A stretch of DNA of 64,000 nt from Caldicellulosiruptor kronotskyensis 2002 (GTDB taxonomy: Bacteria; Bacillota; Thermoanaerobacteria; Caldicellulosiruptorales; Caldicellulosiruptoraceae), in NCBI RefSeq assembly GCF_000166775.1, contig NC_014720.1, forward strand, positions 1,544,501 through 1,608,500, in the 5' to 3' direction. The notes beneath the pieces are model-generated. The model was not told the DNA's origin and did no database searches. It saw only the letters and a program-made list of their open reading frames with translations. A program made the translations under genes and the position numbers. Below are positions 44,414-52,606 of the stretch, piece by piece (position 1 is the first letter of the stretch; every line of letters starts with the position of its first letter).

Positions 44414-46789
44414 CTACTCCCGCAAACTTATATTGTAGTTTTTAAGCTCATCTAAAATCTTCTCTTGAATCTGGTTAATATCACTATCTGAAAGTGTTTT
44501 TGATTTTGACCTGAAAATTGCTCTATAGGCATAGCTTTTGAAACCTTGCTTTATTTGTTGTCCCTTGTAAACATCAAACAGACGAAACTCTTCTAAAATG
44601 TCAGAGCTATATTTTTTGAAGATTTCTTCAATAACCCTGCTTTCTACATCATCTGGTACAACAAATGCATAGTCTCTCTCAATAGCTGGATATTTCGGAA
44701 GTTGAACATACCTCTTTTCTTCCTTCTCAGCCTCAAGCAGCTCATCTATAAAAAGTTCTGCATATACAACTCTTACAGGTATGTCAAATCTTTCTAATAT
44801 ATCCGGATGGACTTCTCCAATGTAGCCTATAAGAAAACTTTCATCGGTATAAATCTTTGCTGAACGTGTAGGATGCAAATTTGGATTTTGATGTTGCGAT
44901 GAAAACTTAACATCTTTTATTCTAAGCATGTCAAAAAGATTTTCAAGTACACCCTTTAGAGAATAAAAATCCTGAGCCGAACTTCCTATTGCTAAAACAA
45001 GTTTTTCATGCGGAAGTTTTTCATTAGATTTTTTAAATACTGTAGATAGCTCAAATACTTTTACGTCTTTTATATTTCGGGATATATTGAGATAAACTGT
45101 TTTTAATACAGAAGACATAAGCTGCATTCGCATGATAGAAAAATCTTCACCGAGTGGATTTAAAATCTTGACAGCATCATCCAAGTTATACCCTTTTAAA
45201 ATCTCATAAACTTTTGGCGATTCAAATGAATATGAATAAATTTCATAATAACCACTGTTGGCAAGAAAAATTTTTATATTGTTTACTATTTTTTGCTTTT
45301 GGGTGAGACCAGACGAAATAGCACTTCCCATGAAAACCCTTGAAGGTAGTTTATCATACCCATATATTCTTATAACTTCTTCAGAAATGTCAGCCATATC
45401 TTCAATGTCAGTCCTAAAAGGTGGTACTATAAATACATCTTTTACTTCGTCATATTTTATTTCAAGTCTGCTAAGAATATTCACCACTTCATCTTTTTCA
45501 ATTCTAAGACCAAGAAGTTTTTCTATATATGAAAAATCAGCTTTTACTTCTACTTGCTGCCATGGGTCAACATAGGTATCTACAGCTCCTTTTACAATCT
45601 CGCCTGCTCCAATTTGTTCAATCAAAGCGCACGCTCTTTGAATTGCGAGTTCTGCAAAGTATGGGCTCAAACCTTTTTCAAACCTGTTTGAAGCCTCTGT
45701 TCTAAGTCCTAAATATCGTGCTGTCCTTCTTACCATTGCGGGATTAAAAGTTGCAGACTCTAAAAGTACAACTTTTGTACTCTCATCAACTTCAGTATCT
45801 AATCCTCCCATCACACCTGCAACTGCTATGGCTCTGTTTTCATCTGCAATAACAATGTCAGATGACCGCAAAACCCTCTCTACACCATCAAGAGTTATAA
45901 TCTTTTCACCATCACTTGCAAGTCTTACAAAAACATTTCTGCCACAAATCTTGTTGAGGTCAAATGCATGAAGAGGCTGACCCATCTCGAGCATTACATA
46001 ATTTGTTACATCAACAATATTATTTATTGGTCTTATACCGCAAGCCACAAGTCTTCTTCTTAGCCACAGAGGTGACTGTTCAATCTTTACGTTTTTTATA
46101 ACTCTTCCGATATACCTTCTGCAAATCTTTTTATCTTGAATTTCAATATTATCTATATAATTTTTTATCAATTCATCTGTCTCTTTGAAACTTACATTTG
46201 GAAACTTCAGAGGTTTGTTTAAAATAGCAGCTATCTCTCTTGCAATACCCACAATGCTCAAACAGTCGGGCCTGTTTGAGGTTATCTCAAAATCAATTAT
46301 CACATCATCTATTCCAAGTGCAATCTTTATGTCATTCCCTATCATGCTGTCATCCATACCTTCAAGTATAAATATCCCATTCTCGTCAGCATATGGAAAC
46401 TCTCCGCGGGTAAGTCCAAGCTCTTCCAGCGAACATAGCATTCCTTCCGATAATATTCCCTTGAACTCAAGAACATCAATTGTTTTACCATTTTCTAAGA
46501 CAGCACCTGGTTTTGCTACAGGAACATATAAACCTTCTTTTACATTCTTTGCTGCAGTTATTATTGTAAGTATTTTATCTTTTATATCTACTTTACAAAC
46601 AAAAAGATTCTGGTTATGAGGGTGCAAAGAAATTTCTAAAATCTTACCCACTACAACATTTTTAATATTCTCAAGTCTCTTCTCATATCCCTCAACCTTT
46701 GTTCCGCTCATAGTAAGTTTATCAACAAGCTCATCTACCGAACAATCTATATCAACATAACTTTTCAACCATTCTAATGAAACCTTCAA
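44414..46789 (-). CDS. pheT: Phenylalanyl-tRNA synthetase beta subunit
   Basis: The 791-aa subunit carries, in order, the N-terminal tRNA-binding EMAP-like domain, the B3/B4 editing domain (GQPLHAFDLNKICGRNVFVR about 250), B5 domain (RTARYLGLRTEASNRFEKGL about 340), the catalytic-like domain and the anticodon-binding FDX-ACB end (YRAIFRSKSKTLSDSDINQIQ). TTG start after AAGGAG. It follows pheS by 27 nt. Confidence 0.97.
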   Translation of the reverse strand: MKVSLEWLKSYVDIDCSVDELVDKLTMSGTKVEGYEKRLENIKNVVVGKILEISLHPHNQNLFVCKVDIKDKILTIITAAKNVKEGLYVPVAKPGAVLENGKTIDVLEFKGILSEGMLCSLEELGLTRGEFPYADENGIFILEGMDDSMIGNDIKIALGIDDVIIDFEITSNRPDCLSIVGIAREIAAILNKPLKFPNVSFKETDELIKNYIDNIEIQDKKICRRYIGRVIKNVKIEQSPLWLRRRLVACGIRPINNIVDVTNYVMLEMGQPLHAFDLNKICGRNVFVRLASDGEKIITLDGVERVLRSSDIVIADENRAIAVAGVMGGLDTEVDESTKVVLLESATFNPAMVRRTARYLGLRTEASNRFEKGLSPYFAELAIQRACALIEQIGAGEIVKGAVDTYVDPWQQVEVKADFSYIEKLLGLRIEKDEVVNILSRLEIKYDEVKDVFIVPPFRTDIEDMADISEEVIRIYGYDKLPSRVFMGSAISSGLTQKQKIVNNIKIFLANSGYYEIYSYSFESPKVYEILKGYNLDDAVKILNPLGEDFSIMRMQLMSSVLKTVYLNISRNIKDVKVFELSTVFKKSNEKLPHEKLVLAIGSSAQDFYSLKGVLENLFDMLRIKDVKFSSQHQNPNLHPTRSAKIYTDESFLIGYIGEVHPDILERFDIPVRVVYAELFIDELLEAEKEEKRYVQLPKYPAIERDYAFVVPDDVESRVIEEIFKKYSSDILEEFRLFDVYKGQQIKQGFKSYAYRAIFRSKSKTLSDSDINQIQEKILDELKNYNISLRE

Positions 46790-46816
46790 TATTCTTCACT
46801 CCTTCTGTATAAAGTT

Positions 46817-47839
46817 TTATCTGAATTGTTTCAAAAATCTCAAATCATTTTCGTAAAAGAGCCTAATGTCCTCAATCTCATATCTCAAAAGTGCTATTCT
46901 TTCAACACCCATACCAAATGCAAAACCAGTATATATATCTGGATCAATCCCACAGTTCAAAAGAACCTTTCTGTGAACCATTCCTGCACCAAGTATTTCT
47001 ATCCAACCTTCACCCTTACATGTTCTACATCCTTTCCCACCACAGAAGATACATGAAATATCAACCTCGGCCGAAGGTTCAGTAAACGGAAAATGATGTG
47101 GTCTGAACCTAACCTTGGTCTGTTCACCAAAAAATCTCTTTGCAAACACTTCAAGTGTCCCTTTTAAATCAGCCATTGTAACACCTTTGTCAACAAATAG
47201 TCCTTCTATTTGATGAAAAATAGGAGAGTGTGTGCTATCCACCTCGTCTGACCTGTACACCCTTCCAGGAGAAATTATTTTAATTGGAGGCTTTTTACTT
47301 TTCATAACCCTGATTTGAACAGGGGAGGTATGCGTTCTCAAAAGTACGTCTTCAGAAATATAAAAAGTATCTTGTGTATCTCGTGCAGGATGGTCAGCTG
47401 GGATATTCAATGCTTCAAAGTTATAATAATCAAGCTCTACTTCTGGTCCCTCCGCAATTTCATACCCCATATTTAAAAAGATTTCTGCTATTTCATTTTG
47501 AACCTGAGAAAGAATATGAATGGCTCCTATTTCCACTCTTTTGCCAGGTATAGTCACATCAATGCGTTCACTTTGTATCCTCTTTTGCTTCTCTTCCTCT
47601 AAAAACCTTTTTCGCTGGATAGCAATGCTTTCCTCAAGGTACTCTCTCAGACTATTTAATTCTTTTCCCACTTGAGCACGAATTGCTGGTTCAAGCTTTG
47701 ATAGTTCTTTTAACTTACTTTTCAAAATGCCTTTTTTACCTAAATATTTGACCTGAAAATCTTCAAGTTCCTGCAAACTTTTGATTCTTGATAGTTCTTC
47801 TATGCATTGGTTTTTTAAATTTGCTATGTCAGTGTTCAA
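46817..47839 (-). CDS. pheS: Phenylalanyl-tRNA synthetase alpha subunit
   Basis: The 340-aa class II catalytic subunit: N-terminal coiled-coil (about 1-95), then motifs such as GYEIAEGPEVELDYYNFEALN, HPARDTQDTF, RTHTSPVQIR, and HQIEGLFVDKG, ending GMGVERIALLRYEIEDIR. It charges tRNA-Phe with PheT. TTG start. A T-box was looked for upstream but there are only 26 nt before mtaB. Confidence 0.97.
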   Translation of the reverse strand: MNTDIANLKNQCIEELSRIKSLQELEDFQVKYLGKKGILKSKLKELSKLEPAIRAQVGKELNSLREYLEESIAIQRKRFLEEEKQKRIQSERIDVTIPGKRVEIGAIHILSQVQNEIAEIFLNMGYEIAEGPEVELDYYNFEALNIPADHPARDTQDTFYISEDVLLRTHTSPVQIRVMKSKKPPIKIISPGRVYRSDEVDSTHSPIFHQIEGLFVDKGVTMADLKGTLEVFAKRFFGEQTKVRFRPHHFPFTEPSAEVDISCIFCGGKGCRTCKGEGWIEILGAGMVHRKVLLNCGIDPDIYTGFAFGMGVERIALLRYEIEDIRLFYENDLRFLKQFR

Positions 47840-47865
47840 TCCTACACACCACCTTTTTGTATTTT

Positions 47866-49170
47866 TTATTGAATTATTTCTCCTTTAACATATTGTCTAT
47901 AAGCCTGTGTAATCTTAACTTTGTAAATTTCCCCATGTACTATCATATGACTTTTCCTTATTAGAGTACGGATATAATTTCCTGAATACCCTTCATAATA
48001 TCCGTCAAAATCAGAATCCTGTTCAATCAAAACTTCTAACGTCTTCCCAACAAACTTACTATGAAATTGATATGAAAGGCTCGCTGCCACTTCTTTCATT
48101 ATCTTGCTTCGTCTTTCTTTTTCTTTGCTATCTACTTGGTTTGGCATCTCATATGCTTTAGTACCCTTCTTTGGAGAAAACCTGAACACGTGAATCCTTG
48201 AAAAACCTATTTTCTGAACAAAATCTAAAGTAGCGTTGAAATCTTCTTCTGTTTCGCCCGGAAAACCCACTATAATATCGGTTGTAAATGCTACATCATC
48301 CCATTTTTCTCTTATTCTATCTACTATACTTTGATACTGTGCTGTAGTGTAATGTCTGTTCATAAGTTTCAATATTTTATCACTGCCACTTTGAAGGGAA
48401 AGATGCAAATGATGGCACAGTTTGTCAAAACTAAGTAACCTCTCTATAAATTCACCATTCATTATAACCGGTTCTAAAGAACTCAGTCTGATTCTTTTAA
48501 CACCTTCAATCTTATTTACCCTCTCAATAACATCTATAAGTGTAACCTTCCCATCCAAATCCTTCCCATAAGATGAGATGTTAATTCCTGTAATAACAAA
48601 TTCTTTGTATCCCTTCTGAACAAGCCTTATAACCTCTTCTTCTATACTTTTTAAACTTCTGCTTCTAACTGCTCCCCTTGCATACGGGATTATACAATAA
48701 GAACAAAACTGGTCACAACCTTCTTCTATCTTTATGAAAGCACGGCTACGCTCATTAAATTCTGATATCTTAAGCTCTTCAAATGCTTCTCTTTTATAAT
48801 CTTCATTTATTGCTACAATTTTCTTTTTGTCCTCCAAATATTGTCTAACATAATCAACAATCTTTTGTCTATCTTTTGTTCCAATTATGATATCTACATC
48901 TTCTATCTTTTCAACCTCTTGGGGATACACTTGCGGGTAACATCCCATTACAACTACGATACTTTGCGGAGAAAGTTTTTTAGCCTTTTTTATTGCGTGT
49001 CGTGATTTTCTATCGCTTATGTTGGTAACTGTACAGGTATTTATCACGTACACGTCTGCTTTGCTGTCAAAGTCGACAATCTCAAACCCGCTTTCTTTAA
49101 AAAGTTCAGCTACTGCCTGGGTTTCATACTGATTGACCTTACATCCAAGTGTATAAAAGGCAATCTTCAA
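47866..49170 (-). CDS. mtaB: tRNA (N6-threonylcarbamoyladenosine) methylthiotransferase MtaB
   Basis: A 434-aa radical-SAM enzyme adding a methylthio group to t6A37. N-terminal UPF0004 cysteines (GCKVNQYET, NTCTVTN, MGCYPQV), the radical SAM CX3CX2C (EGCDQFCSYCIIPYARG, about 147) and a C-terminal TRAM domain are visible. TTG start with GGAGGTG upstream. Promoter at 49202-49230. It heads the mtaB-pheS-pheT-pcrA run. Confidence 0.95.
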   Translation of the reverse strand: MKIAFYTLGCKVNQYETQAVAELFKESGFEIVDFDSKADVYVINTCTVTNISDRKSRHAIKKAKKLSPQSIVVVMGCYPQVYPQEVEKIEDVDIIIGTKDRQKIVDYVRQYLEDKKKIVAINEDYKREAFEELKISEFNERSRAFIKIEEGCDQFCSYCIIPYARGAVRSRSLKSIEEEVIRLVQKGYKEFVITGINISSYGKDLDGKVTLIDVIERVNKIEGVKRIRLSSLEPVIMNGEFIERLLSFDKLCHHLHLSLQSGSDKILKLMNRHYTTAQYQSIVDRIREKWDDVAFTTDIIVGFPGETEEDFNATLDFVQKIGFSRIHVFRFSPKKGTKAYEMPNQVDSKEKERRSKIMKEVAASLSYQFHSKFVGKTLEVLIEQDSDFDGYYEGYSGNYIRTLIRKSHMIVHGEIYKVKITQAYRQYVKGEIIQ

Positions 49171-49201
49171 TTTAATTTGTTCACCTCCACATTTAAGTTA
49201 T

Positions 49202-49230
49202 ATTATAATATTTAGCAGCCAATTAGTGAA
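49202..49230 (-). promoter_or_regulatory. Sigma-A type promoter for mtaB-pheST-pcrA
   Basis: Minus strand TTCACT (49225-49230) and a perfect TATAAT (49202-49207) are 17 nt apart and lie 32 nt before the TTG start of mtaB. Consensus match only. Confidence 0.65.
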
Positions 49231-49300
49231 GAGCTAAAAATATATCTTTAATTGTTATTTTTCTATGAAAAAAGGGTATAGAAAATGTGTAAGGAGTTAA

Positions 49301-49330
49301 TTGATTTAAAGCTCATAAACATGATATGAT
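49301..49330 (+). promoter_or_regulatory. Sigma-A type promoter for the HPr-like gene
   Basis: Plus strand TTGATT (49301-49306) and TATGAT (49325-49330), 18 nt apart, 42 nt before the ATG at 49373. It is divergent from the mtaB promoter. Confidence 0.55.
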
Positions 49331-49372
49331 AAATAATGAGTATTATTTTTGTTGTGAAGGGAGGAATTTAAA

Positions 49373-49603
49373 ATGAAAACAGTAACAGTAAAGCTGAACA
49401 CAATTGATGCTGTCAAGAACTTTGTCAACATTGTTAGCAAGTACCCATTTGATATTGACCTTACATCAGGAAGGTATGTTGTTGACGCAAAATCTATCAT
49501 GGGTATATTTAGTTTGGACCTTAGCAAACCAATTAAGGTAGAAATTCATTCAGACAACTGCGATGAACTGCTCAAAGAGCTTGAACCGTTTATGGAAAAA
49601 TAA
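49373..49603 (+). CDS. HPr-like protein lacking the phosphorylatable histidine
   Basis: A 76-aa HPr-fold protein. Aligned to Bacillus HPr through SKY and KSIMG, His15 falls on Thr10 and Arg17 on Asp12, so it cannot carry phosphate from enzyme I. The HPr kinase site Ser46 is kept as Ser41 (DAKSIMGIFS). This makes it Crh-like, perhaps only a regulator partner of CcpA. Strong GGGAGG before the ATG, own promoter, and a bidirectional terminator after it. One of two plus-strand genes in the window. Confidence 0.85.
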   Translation: MKTVTVKLNTIDAVKNFVNIVSKYPFDIDLTSGRYVVDAKSIMGIFSLDLSKPIKVEIHSDNCDELLKELEPFMEK

Positions 49604-49610
49604 GAAAAAA

Positions 49611-49647
49611 TAAATTTAGCGTGGATTTTTCGTCCACGCTAAATTTA
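49611..49647. terminator. Bidirectional terminator between the HPr-like and carboxypeptidase genes
   Basis: A perfect 15-bp stem (49611-49625 with 49633-49647) and 7-nt loop. On the plus strand it is followed by TTTTTG; on the minus strand by a T-rich tract (A run at 49602-49610). The convergent minus-strand gene ends inside the stem. Confidence 0.9.
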
Positions 49648-50769
49648 TTTTTGTCTAATTCTATTTTCAAACAATTTTTCTTTTATTCTGTCCCATAAAG
49701 ACTTTCTTGGACATTCTTGTAATGCAACAAGTGGGAGGCTCTGTTTTTCATTTTTAAGATACACATTCAACCTACCAATCACCTTGTTTTTTTCAATAGG
49801 CGCTTCTGCTACCTGCAAAATTACATCTAATTTTGGCAAACAACTTGATTCCACTACCCAATAACATTTATATGTTGTTCCAACTTTTACCCAATCACTT
49901 TTTCCGTTTTTAACTTTTACATAACCCATTTCATCAGGTAGAAGTTTTACCACTTTAAAGTTGTTATAACAATAGTTGAGAATCTTTTGCGTATCATTCC
50001 ACATATCCGGAGCATTCAAAACCACACATATGACTCTAAAATCATCTCTGCAAACAGAAGTGACAAGACACCTACCCGCCTTTTTTGTAAATCCAGTTTT
50101 TACACCATCAGCACCAGGATATAATCTTAACATCTTGTTTTTGTTTCTTAGAATTCTATTGTAAGGTCTTGTAGTCCATGGTACTTCTATATCTTTGGTT
50201 TTTACTATCTGTCGAAATATTGGATTTCTCATAGCGTATGCGGTAAGTTTTGCAAGGTCGTGAGCTGTTGTATAATGCTGACCTTGTTCCAAGCCATGTG
50301 GAGATGAAAATACAGTGTTTGAAAGGCCAAGATCTTTTGCTTTCTTGTTCATAAGTTTAACGAATCTTTTTACATCACCAGCTGTTGCTATTGCCAAGGC
50401 GACAGCAGCATCATTCCCAGAAGAAAGCATAAGTCCATATAAAAGGTCTATTATTTTCAGTTTTTCTCCTTTTTCGAGGTACATAGATGACCCTGGAACT
50501 CCCACAGCCTGTGGCGGAATTTCAATTTCTTTATTTACATCACAGTTTTCTAACACCAGGATTGCTGTCATTATTTTGGTTGTGCTTGCCATTGGAAGTT
50601 TTAAATCCTTGTTTTTTTCAAAGAGAATCTTCCCTGTTACCCATTCAATAGCTATTGCAGATTTAGAGCTCAGTTGTGGTAAATTCTTTTTTTCATTTGC
50701 ATAGCATATCTTACCAAATGCTGTAGTTATTATTAATGCAAATATAAGAACAAATACCCTTGCTTTCAT
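49645..50769 (-). CDS. D-alanyl-D-alanine carboxypeptidase (DacF-like, PBP5 family)
   Basis: An exported serine peptidase of about 374 aa trimming peptidoglycan pentapeptides. Signal peptide MKARVFVLIFALIITTAFGKICYA, catalytic SXXK in MASTTKIMTA (about 60), SGN in LSSGNDAAVAL (about 113), KTG in GADGVKTGFTKKAG (about 225), then a C-terminal beta domain (PBP5_C). The start at ATG 50769 gives a proper signal peptide; a longer frame from 50790 would run through the preceding terminator stem. The SD-like GGGGGTG lies in that hairpin. Confidence 0.93.
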   Translation of the reverse strand: MKARVFVLIFALIITTAFGKICYANEKKNLPQLSSKSAIAIEWVTGKILFEKNKDLKLPMASTTKIMTAILVLENCDVNKEIEIPPQAVGVPGSSMYLEKGEKLKIIDLLYGLMLSSGNDAAVALAIATAGDVKRFVKLMNKKAKDLGLSNTVFSSPHGLEQGQHYTTAHDLAKLTAYAMRNPIFRQIVKTKDIEVPWTTRPYNRILRNKNKMLRLYPGADGVKTGFTKKAGRCLVTSVCRDDFRVICVVLNAPDMWNDTQKILNYCYNNFKVVKLLPDEMGYVKVKNGKSDWVKVGTTYKCYWVVESSCLPKLDVILQVAEAPIEKNKVIGRLNVYLKNEKQSLPLVALQECPRKSLWDRIKEKLFENRIRQK

Positions 50770-50771
50770 TA

Positions 50772-50818
50772 CAAAAAAACACCCCCACATCTAATTAGTA
50801 TGCCCATGGATGTGAGGG
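50772..50818 (-). terminator. Intrinsic terminator after aroC, overlapping the dac start region
   Basis: Minus strand 10-bp stem (CCCTCACATC / GATGTGGGGG, arms 50809-50818 and 50782-50791, one T-G pair), 17-nt loop, then TGTTTTTTTG (50772-50781). The T tract ends 2 nt before the dac ATG. Confidence 0.85.
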
Positions 50819-50828
50819 TATATGTATT

Positions 50829-51980
50829 TTACCCTTTATTATAAATTCTTTTGAAAGTTTCTAACATAGTCTTAGCAGAATCTCCTCCTAACCTTTCTAT
50901 TAAAGCATTTGCCAGAACATACGCAATTGCCGCTCTCATGACAATACTTCCTGCCGGCACAGCACATATGTCAGACCTTTCTACTGCTGCCTCAGCAGGT
51001 TGAAATGTTCTTATATCTACACTTTTGAGGGGCTTATATAGAGTTGGAATTGGCTTGAAAGCAGCCCGAACAACAATATCCATGCCGTTTGAAATTCCGC
51101 CTTCTATACCACCTGCATTGTTTGTCTTTCGATAAAAACCTTTCTTATCATCATAATAAATTTCATCATGAACTTCAGAACCAAACCGCCTTGCCGCTTC
51201 AAATCCCATACCAATTTCAACACCTTTTACAGACTGAATACTCATTACAGAGTGAGCAATCTGGGCGTCAAGTTTTCTGTCCCAGTGAACATGGCTACCA
51301 ATACCATATGGAACATTTTTGCAAATTACCTCAGCAATCCCACCCACGCTATCACCTATTTGTTTTGCTATATCAATCTCCTCTTTCATCTTCATTTCAG
51401 CTTCCTTGTCAATACAAAACAGATCTGAAGAAGATAAAGCCTGTTCAAAAAGTTCTGTGTCATTAAATGAATACGATTTTGTAAGCCGTACCCTACCAAT
51501 CTCAACAACGTGGTTGTAAAGTTTAATGCCAAACATTTTCAAAAGTTCTTCACAAACAGCTCCAACTGCTACTCTTATAGCAGTTTCTCTTGCACTGGCT
51601 CTTTCCAATACATTTCTTGCATCATCAAACTCATATTTTAAACAACCAGCCAAATCTGCATGACCAGGCCGTGGAACTGTCACTTTTTTGGTATCTACAT
51701 CACACTGCGTTGCATCCATAAAACTTTTCCAGTTTTCGTAATCCCTATTTTCAATCATCAATGTAATAGGGGCTCCTGTGGTAAAAGAGTTTCTGACTCC
51801 TGATAAAATTTTTACTCTGTCCTTTTCTATTTCCATTCGCTTCCCTCTTCCATAACCCCTTTGACGTAGTTGTAAAAGATGGTTTATATTTTCTATATCT
51901 ATTTTTACATGTGCAGGAAATCCTTCTATTATGGCTATCAAAGCTTTTCCATGTGTTTCACCAGCATCTAAAAATCTCAT
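50829..51980 (-). CDS. aroC: Chorismate synthase
   Basis: The FMN-dependent last step of the shikimate pathway. 383 aa. Conserved GETHGKALIAIIEGFPAHV at the N-terminus, RQRGYGRGKRMEIEKD (about 38), RPGHADLAGCLKY (about 104), RASARETAIRVAVGAV (about 128), HWDRKLDAQIAHSVMSI and NNAGGIEGGISNGMDIVVRAAFKPIPT are visible. GAGGTG precedes the ATG. Single-gene unit bounded by a divergent gene and a terminator; chorismate feeds aroH in this window. Confidence 0.97.
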   Translation of the reverse strand: MRFLDAGETHGKALIAIIEGFPAHVKIDIENINHLLQLRQRGYGRGKRMEIEKDRVKILSGVRNSFTTGAPITLMIENRDYENWKSFMDATQCDVDTKKVTVPRPGHADLAGCLKYEFDDARNVLERASARETAIRVAVGAVCEELLKMFGIKLYNHVVEIGRVRLTKSYSFNDTELFEQALSSSDLFCIDKEAEMKMKEEIDIAKQIGDSVGGIAEVICKNVPYGIGSHVHWDRKLDAQIAHSVMSIQSVKGVEIGMGFEAARRFGSEVHDEIYYDDKKGFYRKTNNAGGIEGGISNGMDIVVRAAFKPIPTLYKPLKSVDIRTFQPAEAAVERSDICAVPAGSIVMRAAIAYVLANALIERLGGDSAKTMLETFKRIYNKG

Positions 51981-52041
51981 TGTTTCACCTCAGTTTCTTT
52001 TGTTTTTTTGTATCAAACAAATTACCCTTCTTAAATATAAT

Positions 52042-52062
52042 GATAATGTACTAAACATTATC
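52042..52062. promoter_or_regulatory. Inverted repeat between divergent aroC and the hypothetical gene
   Basis: A 7-bp dyad GATAATG-N7-CATTATC lies in the 104-bp gap between the divergent starts, next to a plus-strand TATAAT (52036-52041). Such a position suits an operator (Fur/PerR-like half sites come to mind) but the match is not strong. Confidence 0.35.
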
Positions 52063-52084
52063 GTTTTGTTAGTAGAAAGAAAAG

Positions 52085-52600
52085 ATGAAAAGAAGATTTA
52101 TTCGTATACTCTACACATTATGTGCGGTTTATATAATCTTGAGCATATTTATTATTAAAAATTCGGATAAACATATATACGTTTACCATGAGCCTTCTAA
52201 TTTATCAATCCGCTACGGAGAATCACAATACTCAGTGATCGTACAGAATACAAAAGTTAGCCTTGAAAAAGTGACAAAGGAAAAATTTTATATCACATAC
52301 TCACAGGTTACCGGAAATCAGAGTTATTTTGGTTTAACTCTTATAATAGAAAACTTAGAAAAAAAGAGGATTAATAAAGCTGCTTTTGAATATATTTACA
52401 TTGAAGATGCAGCCACAAAACAAAAATATTATCCAATTCCTTATTTTGAAATAGAAAATTTTCCTCAAGACCAACCTATGTTGTATAAAGCAAAATTCTA
52501 TGCTAAATTTCATCTATTACCATATAATATTTTTGCAATAAATATCTACTTTAAATTTGAAGATAAACTGTTTATTCTTAAAAATGTTGATATAAGATAA
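52085..52600 (+). CDS. Hypothetical membrane-anchored extracytoplasmic protein
   Basis: A 171-aa protein I do not recognise. Residues 1-6 are basic, about 7-24 form a transmembrane or uncleaved signal helix (ILYTLCAVYIILSIFII), and the remainder looks like a beta-rich extracytoplasmic domain (SYFGLTLIIENLEKK, FYAKFHLLPYNIFAINIYFKF). No Cys pair or catalytic motif is visible. Divergent from aroC and convergent with the beta-CASP gene, whose stop is 6 nt beyond its own. It has no clear Shine-Dalgarno sequence beyond GAAAGAAAAG. Confidence 0.75.
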   Translation: MKRRFIRILYTLCAVYIILSIFIIKNSDKHIYVYHEPSNLSIRYGESQYSVIVQNTKVSLEKVTKEKFYITYSQVTGNQSYFGLTLIIENLEKKRINKAAFEYIYIEDAATKQKYYPIPYFEIENFPQDQPMLYKAKFYAKFHLLPYNIFAINIYFKFEDKLFILKNVDIR

Positions 52601-52606
52601 ACATTT

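Noticed and set aside
47840-47866. T-box leader before pheS
   Set aside because: The gap is under 30 nt and the genes are cotranscribed with mtaB.
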